A stretch of DNA of 64,000 nucleotides. It comes from Solimonas soli DSM 21787 (GTDB lineage: Bacteria; Pseudomonadota; Gammaproteobacteria; Nevskiales; Nevskiaceae). Below the pieces are notes generated by a model that was given only the letters and a program-made list of their open reading frames with translations, was not told the DNA's origin and did no database searches. The DNA lies in contig NZ_AXDW01000017.1 in the NCBI RefSeq assembly GCF_000474945.1, positions 1 through 64,000 of the forward strand, written 5' to 3'. Position 1 is the first letter of the stretch; each line of letters opens with the position of its first letter. This document shows positions 45,063 through 53,812 of the stretch, one piece after another. Both the position numbers and the translations under genes were made by a program.

Positions 45063-46418
45063 GAAAGCCGGCGTCCGGCCTACATCGCCATCGCCGACGC
45101 CATCGCCGACGACATCCAGTCCGGCCACCTGACGGCGAACCAGCGCCTGCCGACCCTGCGCCAGCTCGCCGAGGATCTCGGTCTCAACTTCACGACGGTC
45201 GCGCGCGGCTACGCCGAGGCGCAGCGCCGCGGCCTGCTCGATGCGCGCCCCGGTCACGGCACGGTGGTGCGCGAGACCGTGGGCTCCGGCCCGCTGCGGC
45301 GCCCGGTGGCGCCCGGCAACCTGATCGACATGACCATGAACATGCCGCCGGAGCCGCAGGACCCGGCGCTGCTGGCGCGCTTCGCCGAGGGCTACGCGAG
45401 CCTCGGCGCGCAGGACGCGTACAGCCTGCTGCGCTACCAGGAGTTCGGCGGCACGCACGAGGACCGCGAGGCCGGCGCGCAATGGCTCAACCTGCCCGGC
45501 GTCGGCGGCCAGCGCGTGCTGGTCTGCCCCGGCGTGCAGGCCGCGCTGCTGGCCCTGTTCACGGTGCTGGCGCGGCCGGGCGACGCGATCGCCTGCGAGG
45601 CGGTCACCTATCCGGGCATCAAGGGCCTCGCCGCGCAACTCGGCATCCGCCTGGTCGGCCTGCCGGCCGACGAGCAGGGTCTGGTCCCGGATGCGTTCGG
45701 CGCCCTGTGCGCGGCCGATCTGCCGAAGGCGCTGTACCTCAACCCGACCCTGCTCAATCCGACCACGGCGACGCTGCCGCCGGCGCGCCGCGAAGCGATC
45801 GCCGAGATCGCGCGCCGCTACGGCGTGCCGATCGTCGAGGACGACGCCTATGCGCGCCTGCCGTCGCAGCCGCTGGCGGCGATCGCGACGCTGGCGCCGG
45901 AGCTGACGTTCTACGTCACCGGCTTCTCGAAATGCCTCGGCGCCGGCCTGCGCGTCGCCTATCTGACCACGCCCAACGTGCGCTACACGGCGCGCCTGTC
46001 GGCGGTGCTGCGCACGACCTCGGTGATGGCCTCGCCGATCCTCAACGCGCTGGCGACGCGCTGGATCAGCGACGGCACCGCCGAGCTGGCGGCGCAGGCG
46101 GTGCGCGCCGAGTCGCGCGCGCGCCAGCGGCTCGCCGCCAGCATCCTGCGCCGCGCCGAGTACGTCACCGACCCGGACGCCTTCCACCTCTGGCTGAAGC
46201 CGCCCGCGCCGTGGACGCGCATCGAGTTCGCCACGCACCTGCGCGCGCACGGCGTCGGCGTCGTGGTGTCGGACACCTTCACCGTCAGCGGCGCGGCGCC
46301 GGAAGCGGTGCGCGTCTGCCTGGGTGGCGCGGCTAGCCGCGCCGAATGCGGCCACAGCCTGGAAATGATCGAAGATGCGATCGAGCAGCTGCCCGCGCTC
46401 GCCTCGCGCGTCATGTAG
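45006..46418 (+). CDS. MocR-type regulator (GntR helix-turn-helix plus PLP aminotransferase domain)
   Basis: About 470 residues. The N-terminal GntR winged helix (ADAIADDIQSGHLTANQRLP, LGLNFTTVARGYAEAQRRGL) is joined to a fold-type I aminotransferase domain with the PLP Lys in VTGFSKCLGAGLRVAY and the Asp in VEDDAYARLP. Such proteins sense amino compounds through PLP. Divergent from the Nit1C operon, it is its likely regulator. The start is uncertain: GTG at 45006 is chosen, ATG at 44961 or 44964 also being in frame; none has a strong ribosome binding site. Confidence 0.85.
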   Translation: MDRKSGTKNQSSRWRHAINESRRPAYIAIADAIADDIQSGHLTANQRLPTLRQLAEDLGLNFTTVARGYAEAQRRGLLDARPGHGTVVRETVGSGPLRRPVAPGNLIDMTMNMPPEPQDPALLARFAEGYASLGAQDAYSLLRYQEFGGTHEDREAGAQWLNLPGVGGQRVLVCPGVQAALLALFTVLARPGDAIACEAVTYPGIKGLAAQLGIRLVGLPADEQGLVPDAFGALCAADLPKALYLNPTLLNPTTATLPPARREAIAEIARRYGVPIVEDDAYARLPSQPLAAIATLAPELTFYVTGFSKCLGAGLRVAYLTTPNVRYTARLSAVLRTTSVMASPILNALATRWISDGTAELAAQAVRAESRARQRLAASILRRAEYVTDPDAFHLWLKPPAPWTRIEFATHLRAHGVGVVVSDTFTVSGAAPEAVRVCLGGAASRAECGHSLEMIEDAIEQLPALASRVM

Positions 46419-46429
46419 GAGAGGGAGAG

Positions 46430-46675
46430 ATGAAAAGTTCAGCGACTCCGCGCGTGCAGCAGAACGAGGCGCCGCCGCGCAAGGTCGGCCTGCTGGCGAC
46501 GGTCGGCAGCGTGCTGATGGCGATGTTCGGCGTGCAGAGCAGCAAGGCCCGCGAGCGCGATTTCTCGCGCGGCAGCCCGGCGCTGTTCATCGGCATCGGC
46601 ATCGCGATGACGGTGTTGTTCATCGTCGTGCTGGTGAGCATCGTGCGCCTGCTGCTGCGCCGGGCGGGCCTGTGA
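46430..46675 (+). CDS. DUF2970 family small membrane protein
   Basis: An 81-residue protein with one membrane segment (PALFIGIGIAMTVLFIVVLV) preceded by the family motif FGVQSSKARERDFSRGSP. Excellent ribosome binding site GGAGAGGGAGAG before the ATG. Function unknown. It starts 11 bp after the MocR gene and overlaps the diheme cytochrome gene, so it is part of the cytochrome transcript and perhaps helps assemble it; the last point is inference. Confidence 0.85.
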   Translation: MKSSATPRVQQNEAPPRKVGLLATVGSVLMAMFGVQSSKARERDFSRGSPALFIGIGIAMTVLFIVVLVSIVRLLLRRAGL

Positions 46676-47421
46676 GCGCGCGCGCGCTGCGTCGCTGCAT
46701 CGCGGTGCTCATGCTGCTGCACGCCGCCGCGCCGCGCGCCGCCGAAGCGGTCGCGGCGCACGAGATCGATTCGATCGAGCAGCGCGTGCTGCCGTGCATG
46801 GCCTGCCACGGCCAGGAAGGTCGCGCGACCAGCGACGGCTACTACCCGCGCATCGCCGGCAAGCCGGCCGGCTATCTGTACAACCAGCTGCTGAACTTCC
46901 GCGAGGGCCGGCGCAATTACGCGATGATGACCTACGTCGTCGAGCGGCAGAGCGATGCCTATCTGTTCGAGATCGCCGGGTTCTTCGCCGCGCAGCAGCT
47001 GCCGTATCCGCCGCCGCAGGCGCCGGACGTCGCTGCCGCGGTGCTCGAGCGCGGCCGTCAGCTCGTCACGCAGGGCGACGCGGCGAAGCAGATTCCCGCC
47101 TGTCAGGCCTGTCACGGCGCGCGCCTGACCGGCGCGCTGCCGGCGACGCCGGGCCTGCTGGGGCTTTCGCACGACTACCTGATGGCGCAGCTCGGCGCCT
47201 GGCGCGAAGGCAATCGTCACGCGCACGCGCCGGACTGCATGCACGACGTCGCGCAGCGCCTGTCGGCGGCGGACCTCTACGCGGCGGCCGCCTGGCTGGC
47301 GACGCAGCCGGTGCCGGCCGACGCGGCGCCGGCCGCGGCGATCGCCAGGCTGCCGCTCGCCTGCGGCAGCGCGCCCGAACCGGCGGCCGTGCCGGCCACG
47401 CAAGAGGAGAGCGGTCGATGA
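46672..47421 (+). CDS. Diheme class I cytochrome c (c4-like)
   Basis: A 249-residue exported cytochrome with a GTG start that overlaps the DUF2970 stop (GTGA). The signal peptide is followed by two CXXCH haem sites: PCMACHGQEG (C42-H46) and PACQACHGARL (C144-H148). Met-containing loops (NYAMMTYVV, HDYLMAQLGAW) may supply axial ligands. The two-domain arrangement is like cytochrome c4 or the c-type subunits of dehydrogenases. Next gene overlaps by 4 bp. Likely moves electrons to a terminal oxidase; the donor is not in this operon. Confidence 0.87.
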   Translation: MSARALRRCIAVLMLLHAAAPRAAEAVAAHEIDSIEQRVLPCMACHGQEGRATSDGYYPRIAGKPAGYLYNQLLNFREGRRNYAMMTYVVERQSDAYLFEIAGFFAAQQLPYPPPQAPDVAAAVLERGRQLVTQGDAAKQIPACQACHGARLTGALPATPGLLGLSHDYLMAQLGAWREGNRHAHAPDCMHDVAQRLSAADLYAAAAWLATQPVPADAAPAAAIARLPLACGSAPEPAAVPATQEESGR

Positions 47422-48698
47422 AACGACGCCTGGGGGTCATCGTTGCGCTGGTCATTGCCATGGGCGCCGCGCTCGGCTGGTTGTCGACGCGCGATCGCGA
47501 GACGGGCGAAGCGCCGCAGCCGCCCGGCGCCGGCCGCGCCGATCCGCTGGAGCGCGGGCGTCAGCTCGTCGCGCTCGGCGACTGCCGCGCCTGCCACACC
47601 GCGCGCGGCGGTGCCGCCTACGCGGGCGGCCGCGCGATCGCCACGCCGTTCGGCACTTTCTATGCGCCGAACATCACGCCCGATGAAGAGACCGGCATCG
47701 GTCGCTGGAGCGCCGACGATTTCTGGCGCGCGATCCACGACGGCCGCAGCCGCGACGGCAAGCCGCTCTATCCGACCTTCCCGTACACCAACTTCACCAA
47801 GCTCAGCCGCGGCGACGCGGATGCGATGTTCGCCTACCTGCGCACGCAGCCGCCCGTGCACCAGGCCAGCCGCGCGCACGAGCTGAAGTTTCCGTACAAC
47901 CATCGTCTGCTGCTCGTCGGCTGGCGCCTGCTGTTCTTCCGGCCCGGCGTCTATCAAGGCGATGCGACGCGCGACGCGCAGTGGAATCGCGGCGCCTATC
48001 TCGTGCAGGGTCTCGGCCACTGCAGCGCCTGCCACGAAGCACGCAATGCGCTCGGCGCGATCCAGTCGCGGGACAATCCGTCCGGCGGCCTGGTGCTGAA
48101 CTGGTACGCGCCGGCGCTCGCCAGCCGCGCCGAGGCCGGCGTGCAGGACTGGCGCGAGGACGACATCGTCGCCCTGCTTGCGAGTGGCGTGTCGCCACGC
48201 GGCTCGGCGATGGGACCGATGGCCGAGGTCGTCTACGAGAGCCTGCAGCACGCCGACGCGGCCGATCTGCGCGCCATGGCCGTGTACCTGAAATCGCTGC
48301 GCGACAGCGGCGCGCCGTCCGCCGCCGGTTTCCAGAGCGTGCCGCGCAAGGCGGTCGAGGCGATGCGTCGCGACGGGGAGAAGCTCTACGCCGAGCATTG
48401 CGCGCAGTGTCACGGCGATCAGGGCCAAGGCCGCGCGCCGGCGGCGCCGCCGCTGGCCGGCAACCGCGCCGTGCTGATGACTTCGGCGGTCAATCCGATC
48501 CGCATTGTGCTGTTCGGCGGCTACACGCCGTCGACCGCCGGCCATCCGCGGCCCTTCGGCATGCCGCCGTTCTCGCCGACGCTGAGCGACGAGCAGATCG
48601 CCGCGGTGCTGACCTACGTGCGCACGTCCTGGGGCAACGCGGCGCGGCCGGTCGCCGGCGTCGAGGTCCGCGACAACCGCTCGGGACCGCTGTGGTGA
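47418..48698 (+). CDS. Triheme cytochrome c (alcohol dehydrogenase cytochrome subunit-like)
   Basis: A 426-residue cytochrome with an uncleaved-looking N-terminal anchor (LGVIVALVIAMGAALGWL) and three haem sites: DCRACHTARG (C56-H60), HCSACHEARN (C201-H205), HCAQCHGDQG (C327-H331). The layout and the motif FYAPNITPDEETGIGRWSAD match the cytochrome subunit of membrane alcohol, gluconate or sorbitol dehydrogenases. No flavoprotein or quinoprotein catalytic subunit follows, so the electron donor is encoded elsewhere or is a Nit1C product pathway; the latter is speculation. Confidence 0.9.
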   Translation: MKRRLGVIVALVIAMGAALGWLSTRDRETGEAPQPPGAGRADPLERGRQLVALGDCRACHTARGGAAYAGGRAIATPFGTFYAPNITPDEETGIGRWSADDFWRAIHDGRSRDGKPLYPTFPYTNFTKLSRGDADAMFAYLRTQPPVHQASRAHELKFPYNHRLLLVGWRLLFFRPGVYQGDATRDAQWNRGAYLVQGLGHCSACHEARNALGAIQSRDNPSGGLVLNWYAPALASRAEAGVQDWREDDIVALLASGVSPRGSAMGPMAEVVYESLQHADAADLRAMAVYLKSLRDSGAPSAAGFQSVPRKAVEAMRRDGEKLYAEHCAQCHGDQGQGRAPAAPPLAGNRAVLMTSAVNPIRIVLFGGYTPSTAGHPRPFGMPPFSPTLSDEQIAAVLTYVRTSWGNAARPVAGVEVRDNRSGPLW

Positions 48699-48714
48699 AG
48701 CGTCGCGCCGCAGC

Positions 48715-49080
48715 CTAGACCGCGCCCTGGTCGGACGGCGTGTCGCTCGCCGTCGCCGTCTTCTTCGCGGCGCGCTTGCGCGCCCGCGGCTTGCGCCTGC
48801 GCGGCGGCGCGGCCGGCGCGCTCTCGGGGTCGCCGTCGTCGCCCTGCGGCTCGCCGTCCTCGTTGATGCGCAGGCGCGAGGTGAACTTCTTCCAGGCCGG
48901 CGTCTTGCGCAGCACGTCGAAGTTGCTGCGCACGAACTGCGAGGCGTCGAAGCCGCTCGCGGCGCCGATCTTGTCGCGCAGGAACGCCACCACATCCTCC
49001 TGGATGCCGGAGACGTCGGGCAGGCCGAGGAAGCGGCGCAGCTCTTCCGGCTGCACCTCGATTTCGATCTTGATCTGCAT
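48715..49080 (-). CDS. DUF6489-like protein with a basic tail
   Basis: A 121-residue cytosolic protein. The conserved N-terminus MQIKIEIEVQPEELRRFLGL followed by PDVSGIQEDVVAFLRDKIG fits DUF6489, a family of unknown function sometimes seen near phasins. Residues about 90-110 are strongly basic (PRRRKPRARKRAAKKTATAS). GGAG lies 8 bp upstream of the ATG on the minus strand. It is 11 bp downstream of the MAPEG gene and converges on the triheme cytochrome gene. Confidence 0.7.
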   Translation of the reverse strand: MQIKIEIEVQPEELRRFLGLPDVSGIQEDVVAFLRDKIGAASGFDASQFVRSNFDVLRKTPAWKKFTSRLRINEDGEPQGDDGDPESAPAAPPRRRKPRARKRAAKKTATASDTPSDQGAV

Positions 49081-49091
49081 GGGCGGCTCCT

Positions 49092-49472
49092 TTACGAGGC
49101 GCGCGCGGCGACGATGAAGAGGCCGATCATGCAGGCGATGCCGCCGGCCCAGAGCAGCGAACGCAGCGTCGCCTTGTCGGCGATGTAGCAGAGACCGTAC
49201 AGCACGCGCAGCACGATGAAGGCGACGGCGAGCGCATCGGCCGTCGCGTTCGCGCCGGCGACGACGTGGGCGATGATCACCGCCGCCGCGAAGGGCGGAA
49301 AGGCCTCGAAGCTGTTGAGTTGCGCCCAGTGCGCGCGCTTGCGCCAGCCGCTGCTCTGCTCTAGGTACTCGCGCGGCGCGGCATTGTCGAAGCGCTTGCT
49401 CGACTTGGCGGCGAGGGTGAACGGAAACGGCAGCAAGGCAGCGACCAGCACGCACCACAAGGCAATCGTCAC
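49092..49472 (-). CDS. MAPEG family membrane protein
   Basis: A 126-residue protein with four hydrophobic segments, starting with GTG. MAPEG marks are the N-terminal FTLAAKSSKRFDNAAPREYL, and RAHWAQLNSFEAFPPFAAAV with the conserved NxxE, then LRVLYGLCYIADKATLRSLL. Bacterial members are glutathione-dependent peroxidases or of unknown role. Shares its transcript with the DUF6489-like gene. Confidence 0.88.
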   Translation of the reverse strand: MTIALWCVLVAALLPFPFTLAAKSSKRFDNAAPREYLEQSSGWRKRAHWAQLNSFEAFPPFAAAVIIAHVVAGANATADALAVAFIVLRVLYGLCYIADKATLRSLLWAGGIACMIGLFIVAARAS

Positions 49473-49584
49473 GGCAGTTCCCCTTGTTCTCGTCGTGGTC
49501 CGAGCATAACAGCCGCTGCCGCGACGGCGAGCGGCCGCAGCGCAGGCCGGGGATTGCGCGGCGGCAAACCGCGCCGCGCCCGCT

Positions 49585-50256
49585 TCAGACGCGGTACGCG
49601 CCGAACTTCATGACCTTGGCCACCTGGCGCATGAGGCCGCGCACCGGTGCCGGCAGCGGCGCGCCGCCGGCCTGCTCGGCTTCCCGGCCGTGGCGTTCCT
49701 CGTCGCGGCGCATGGTTTCCAGGATCGCGCGGCCGCGCCGGTCCTGTTCCGGCAGCTGACCGAGATGTTCGGCCAGATGCTCGGAGACCTGACGCTCGGT
49801 CTCGTTGACGAAGCCGAGGCTCCAGGCGTCGCCGCGCAGGCCGGCGAGGGCGCCGATCGCGAACGAACCGGCGTACCAGAACGGCTGCAGCTTGCTCGGC
49901 GCGTCGCCCAGTTCGGCGAGCCGCTCCTCGCACCAGCGCAGGTGATCGCGCTCCTCGCGCGCGGCCTCGAGCAGATGGCGGCGGGTTTCCGGGTTGCGCG
50001 CGGTCAGCGCCTGGCCGTGGTACAGCGCCTGCGCGGCGATTTCGCCGGCGTGGTTGATGCGCATCAGGCCCGCCACGTGGCGACGCTCGCGCTCGGCCAG
50101 CGCGGCGTCCGGCTGGCGGACCGCCGGATTGGCGCGACCGGCGCCGCGCTCGCGCTCGGCGAGCAGCGAGAGTCCGCGGCCGAGCAGCGACAGCAGCGGA
50201 TCGGCCGGGCGCAATTCGCGCAGGGTGGCGGAGGGCGTCTTGGCTTGAGGGCTCAT
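49585..50256 (-). CDS. coq7: COQ7-type 3-demethoxyubiquinol 3-hydroxylase
   Basis: A 223-residue di-iron monooxygenase of ubiquinone synthesis, the alternative to UbiF in many gammaproteobacteria. Ferritin-like iron ligands can be seen: RINHAGEIAAQALYHG (first E), AREERDHLRWCEERL (E..H), VNETERQVSEHLAEHLG, and RRDEERHGREAEQAGG (E..H). The C-terminal VRGLMRQVAKVMKFGAYRV is the membrane-associated end. Divergent from holA across a repeat-bearing gap. Confidence 0.93.
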   Translation of the reverse strand: MSPQAKTPSATLRELRPADPLLSLLGRGLSLLAERERGAGRANPAVRQPDAALAERERRHVAGLMRINHAGEIAAQALYHGQALTARNPETRRHLLEAAREERDHLRWCEERLAELGDAPSKLQPFWYAGSFAIGALAGLRGDAWSLGFVNETERQVSEHLAEHLGQLPEQDRRGRAILETMRRDEERHGREAEQAGGAPLPAPVRGLMRQVAKVMKFGAYRV

Positions 50257-50278
50257 GTGCGCATTCTAGAAGTTTTTC

Positions 50279-50360
50279 AACCACGGATTTCACCGATTCC
50301 ACCGCAGAACGGTCGAAAATCCCGCAAGGCCAGTCTGTGTAATCTGTGAAATCTGCGGTT
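50279..50360. repeat. Inverted repeat CCACGGATTTCAC/GTGAAATCTGCGG
   Basis: AACCACGGATTTCACCGATT (50279-50298) and AATCTGTGAAATCTGCGGTT (50341-50360) are inverted copies, 17 of 20 positions matching. The same word pair (CCACGGATTTCAC ... GTGAAATCTGTGG) is a widespread intergenic repeat in bacteria. It fills most of the coq7-holA gap. A -10-like TAGAAT for holA lies just past it at about 50387. Confidence 0.75.
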
Positions 50361-50409
50361 TCCGCTTTTCGGCCCGTAGAATGGCCGCCCGTTCAGTATT
50401 TCCAGACCT

Positions 50410-51432
50410 GTGCAACTCAAATCCGCCCAGCTCGCCTCGCATCTCGCCAAGGGCCTGGCGCCGATCTATCTGGTCGCCGGCGAGGAGCCGCTGCTGATCC
50501 AGGAAGCGCTCGACGCGATCCGCGCCGCGGCGCGCCGCAAGGGCTACAGCGAGCGCGAGGTGTTCGACGTCGAGCGCGGCTTCAGCTGGCAGCGCGTGCT
50601 CGAGGCCGGCGCCAGCCTCTCGCTGTTCGCCACGCTGCGCATCGTCGAGATCCGCATGGCGAGCGGGCCGGACGACGAGGGCCGCAAGACCCTGCAGGCG
50701 ATCGCCGCGCAGCCGCCGCAGGACGTGCTGCTGATCATCAGCTGCGGCGCGCTCGACAAGCGCCAGCGCGAGGCGCCGTGGGCGAGGGCACTCGACGCCG
50801 CCGGCGCGATGCTCTACGTCTGGCCGGTGAAAAGCGAGGAGTTCGTGCCCTGGCTCGACGCGCGCCTCAAGGCCGCCGGCGTGCAGGCCGATGCCGACGC
50901 GGTGAAGCTGCTCGCCGAGCGCACCGAAGGCAATCTGCTCGCCGCCGCGCAGGACGTGGAAAAGCTGAAGCTGCTGTTCCCCGGCGAACGCATCAGCGCC
51001 GAGATGCTGGCGCAGGCGGTCGCCGACAGCGCGCGCTTCGAGGCTTTCGATCTCAACGACCGTGTGCTCGACGGCGACGCCGAAGGCAGCGTGCGCAGCC
51101 TGCAGCGCCTGCGCGAGGAAGGCTATGCGCCGCTGGAAATCCTCGGTGCGCTGTCGTGGTCGCTGCGCTCGCTCGCCAAGGCGGCGATCCACTACGCCAA
51201 GCTGCGCGACGCGGCGGCGGCCTGCGAGGCGGCCGGCATCTTCCGCGCGCAGCAGGCCAAGTACCTGCGCGCCGTGCCGCGCGTGCGGCCGGCCGAGGCG
51301 CTCGGCTGGATGCAGCGCGCGGCGCGCGTCGACCAGATGGTCAAGACCGGCCAGGAAGCGGCGGCCTGGGAAGAATTGCTAACATTGATCCTCGCCGCCA
51401 GTGGGGCGGCCCCGCGTCAGACTCGATCATGA
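50410..51432 (+). CDS. holA: DNA polymerase III delta subunit
   Basis: A 340-residue clamp-loader wrench subunit that opens the beta sliding clamp. GTG start. The N-terminus [21 protein letters not shown] then [20 protein letters not shown] is the family hallmark, with the beta-binding region near residue 65 ([19 protein letters not shown]) and the C-terminal collar domain ([17 protein letters not shown]). The usual upstream gene lptE is missing; coq7 lies there instead. Overlaps proA by 4 bp. Confidence 0.95.
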   Translation: MQLKSAQLASHLAKGLAPIYLVAGEEPLLIQEALDAIRAAARRKGYSEREVFDVERGFSWQRVLEAGASLSLFATLRIVEIRMASGPDDEGRKTLQAIAAQPPQDVLLIISCGALDKRQREAPWARALDAAGAMLYVWPVKSEEFVPWLDARLKAAGVQADADAVKLLAERTEGNLLAAAQDVEKLKLLFPGERISAEMLAQAVADSARFEAFDLNDRVLDGDAEGSVRSLQRLREEGYAPLEILGALSWSLRSLAKAAIHYAKLRDAAAACEAAGIFRAQQAKYLRAVPRVRPAEALGWMQRAARVDQMVKTGQEAAAWEELLTLILAASGAAPRQTRS

Positions 51433-52718
51433 CAGCCGCTGCAAAGCCGGTCCGTGCCAGGACCGAGAACATCGCCGCCTACATGCGTGACCGCGGCCTG
51501 CGCGCGCGCGCCGCCTCGCGCCTGCTGGCGAAGGCCGACACCGGCACCAAGAACGCCGCGCTGTTCGCGCTCGCGCAGGGCCTTCTCGACGAAGCCAGGA
51601 GCATTCTCGAAGCCAATGCCCAGGACATGCGCGAGGGCCGCAACGCCAAGCTCGACGCCTCGCTGCTCGATCGTCTCGAACTGAATCCGAAACGCATCGA
51701 GGCCATGGCCGACGGCGTGCGCCAGGTCGCGGCGCTGGCCGATCCGGTCGGCGAGATCAGCGACATGAAGCTGCGCCCGTCCGGCATCCAGGTCGGCCGC
51801 ATGCGCGTGCCGCTCGGCGTGGTCGGCATCATCTACGAATCGCGGCCCAACGTGACCGCCGACGCCGCCGCGCTGTGCCTGAAGTCCGGCAACGCGGCGA
51901 TCCTGCGCGGCGGCTCGGAAGCGCTGCATTCGAATCTCGCCATCGCGCGCTGCATCGAGCGCGCGCTGCTCGATGCCGGCCTGCCGAAGGACGCCGTGCA
52001 GATCCTCGATACCACCGACCGGCGCGCCGTCACCGAAATGGTGGCGATGCCGGAGTTCGTCGACGTCATCATTCCGCGCGGCGGCAAGGGCCTGGTCGCG
52101 GCGGTGTCGGAAGCCGCGCGGGTGCCGGTGATCAAGCATCTCGACGGCATCTGCCACGTCTACATCGACGCCGAGGCCGATCTGGAAAAGGCCGTCGCCG
52201 TCGCCGTCAACGCCAAGACGCAGCGCTACGGCACCTGCAACACCATGGAGACGCTGCTGGTCGACGCGCCGATCGCCGCGCGCGTGCTGCCGACGCTCGC
52301 CGAGATCTATGCCGAGGCCGGCGTCGAACTGCGCGCTTGCGAGCGCACGCGCAAGATCCTTCCCGAGGCCGGCACGGCGACCGAGGAAGACTGGCACACC
52401 GAATACCTCGCGCCGATCCTCTCGATCCGCGTCGTCGACGGCCTCGATGCGGCGATCGACCACATCACCCGCTACAGCTCGCAGCACACCGATGCGATCG
52501 TCACCGAGAACCTGACGAAGGCGCGCCGCTTCCTGCGCGAAGTCGATTCGAGCTCGGTGATGGTCAATGCCTCGACGCGTTTCGCCGACGGCTACGAATA
52601 CGGCCTCGGCGCCGAGATCGGCATCAGCACCGACAAGTTCCACGCGCGCGGTCCGGTCGGCCTCGAAGGCCTGACCTCGCTGAAGTGGATCGTCATGGGC
52701 GACGGTTCGGTCCGGTAG
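51429..52718 (+). CDS. proA: Gamma-glutamyl phosphate reductase
   Basis: A 429-residue NADPH enzyme, second step of proline synthesis. Signature blocks: [40 protein letters not shown], the active-site Cys in [15 protein letters not shown], and [24 protein letters not shown] overlap with holA, and the stop TAG shares a base with the next GTG. proB is not next to it. Its insertion between holA and nadD is unlike E. coli but is known in other gammaproteobacteria. Confidence 0.97.
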   Translation: MTAAAKPVRARTENIAAYMRDRGLRARAASRLLAKADTGTKNAALFALAQGLLDEARSILEANAQDMREGRNAKLDASLLDRLELNPKRIEAMADGVRQVAALADPVGEISDMKLRPSGIQVGRMRVPLGVVGIIYESRPNVTADAAALCLKSGNAAILRGGSEALHSNLAIARCIERALLDAGLPKDAVQILDTTDRRAVTEMVAMPEFVDVIIPRGGKGLVAAVSEAARVPVIKHLDGICHVYIDAEADLEKAVAVAVNAKTQRYGTCNTMETLLVDAPIAARVLPTLAEIYAEAGVELRACERTRKILPEAGTATEEDWHTEYLAPILSIRVVDGLDAAIDHITRYSSQHTDAIVTENLTKARRFLREVDSSSVMVNASTRFADGYEYGLGAEIGISTDKFHARGPVGLEGLTSLKWIVMGDGSVR

Positions 52719-53125
52719 TGCTCGATCACATCGGCCTGGTCGTCGCGGACTACGAGCGCAGCAAGGCGTTCTACCGGGCGACGCTCGCGGCGATCGGTTT
52801 CGAGCTGGTGATGGAGCTCGACGAAAAAGTCCTCGACCGCGCGCACGCCGGCTTCGGCGAGCCGCCGAAACCCGAATTCTGGATCAGCGCCGGCGCAACG
52901 GGCGCAGCGCCGGGACCCTCGTTCACCGCGCCGCCGGTGCACGTCGCGTTCCGCGTCCGTGCGCGCGCACTGGTCGACGCTTTCCATCGCGCGGCGCTGG
53001 CCGCCGGCGCGCGCGACAACGGTGCGCCGGGCCTGCGGCCGCACTACCATGCCGACTACTACGGCGCGTTCGTGCTCGACCCGGACGGCCACAACATCGA
53101 GGCGGTCTGCCATGCTCCCGGGTGA
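52718..53125 (+). CDS. VOC (glyoxalase/bleomycin-resistance) family protein
   Basis: A 135-residue single-module VOC protein. The GTG start overlaps the proA stop by one base (TAGTG). LDHIGLVVADYERSKAFYRA and the C-terminal FVLDPDGHNIEAVCHAPG carry the His and Glu metal positions of this superfamily. The YHADYYGAFVLDPDGHNIE form is that of the small cytosolic lyase/dioxygenase-like group. Substrate unknown. Confidence 0.88.
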   Translation: MLDHIGLVVADYERSKAFYRATLAAIGFELVMELDEKVLDRAHAGFGEPPKPEFWISAGATGAAPGPSFTAPPVHVAFRVRARALVDAFHRAALAAGARDNGAPGLRPHYHADYYGAFVLDPDGHNIEAVCHAPG

Positions 53126-53149
53126 GTGCTCTCGCGTGGTCGCCGCCGC

Positions 53150-53812
53150 ATGAGGGCGATCGGCGTGTTCGGCGGCGCGTTCGCGCCTTTCCACAACGGC
53201 CATCTGCGCGTCGCCATCGAGGCGCGCGAGCGTCTCGATCTGACACAGGTACGGCTCATTCCCACCGCGCACGCCGCGCACCGGCCGGATTCGCGGGTCT
53301 CGCCGCAGCGCCGCCTCGAATGGCTGCGCGCGGCGGTGCGCCGCGAGAAGGCACTGGTGCCGGACGACCGCGAGATCCTGCGGGACGGCGTCTCGTACAC
53401 GGTCGACACGCTCGAGGAACTGCGCCGCGACTTTCCGCGCGCGGCGCTGGTGCTGCTGATGGGCGCCGACGCCTTCGAGCACTTCCACACCTGGAACCGC
53501 TGGCAGCAGATCGTCGAGCTCGCCCACATCGCCGTCATCGCGCGGCCCGGCAGCGCGCTGCAGCTCAGCGCCGAGACGCGCGAAGTGCTGGAGGGCCGGC
53601 GCACGGATTCGGTGGCGGCGCTGCACGAACAGACCGCCGGCCTGTGGCTGCCACTCGAATTCCCGCCGCTCGACATTTCCGCGACGCGCATCCGCCGTCT
53701 GCTCGCGCAGCAGCGTTCCGTGCGTGGCCTGGTGCCGGATGCGATACTGAACACGATGACTGCCGCCGACATCGCGGCGCTGACGCAGGACAACGATGCA
53801 ACCAAACATTAA
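53150..53812 (+). CDS. nadD: Nicotinate-nucleotide adenylyltransferase
   Basis: A 220-residue NAD synthesis enzyme. The ATG at 53150 begins directly with MRAIGVFGGAFAPFHNGHLR, containing the nucleotidyltransferase GGxF and HxGH motifs; the in-frame GTG at 53126 adds eight unlikely residues. The C-terminal ISATRIRRLL is the ISxTxxR phosphate-binding motif. Also present is LLMGADAFEHFHTWNRW. Overlaps rsfS by 17 bp. Confidence 0.95.
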   Translation: MRAIGVFGGAFAPFHNGHLRVAIEARERLDLTQVRLIPTAHAAHRPDSRVSPQRRLEWLRAAVRREKALVPDDREILRDGVSYTVDTLEELRRDFPRAALVLLMGADAFEHFHTWNRWQQIVELAHIAVIARPGSALQLSAETREVLEGRRTDSVAALHEQTAGLWLPLEFPPLDISATRIRRLLAQQRSVRGLVPDAILNTMTAADIAALTQDNDATKH

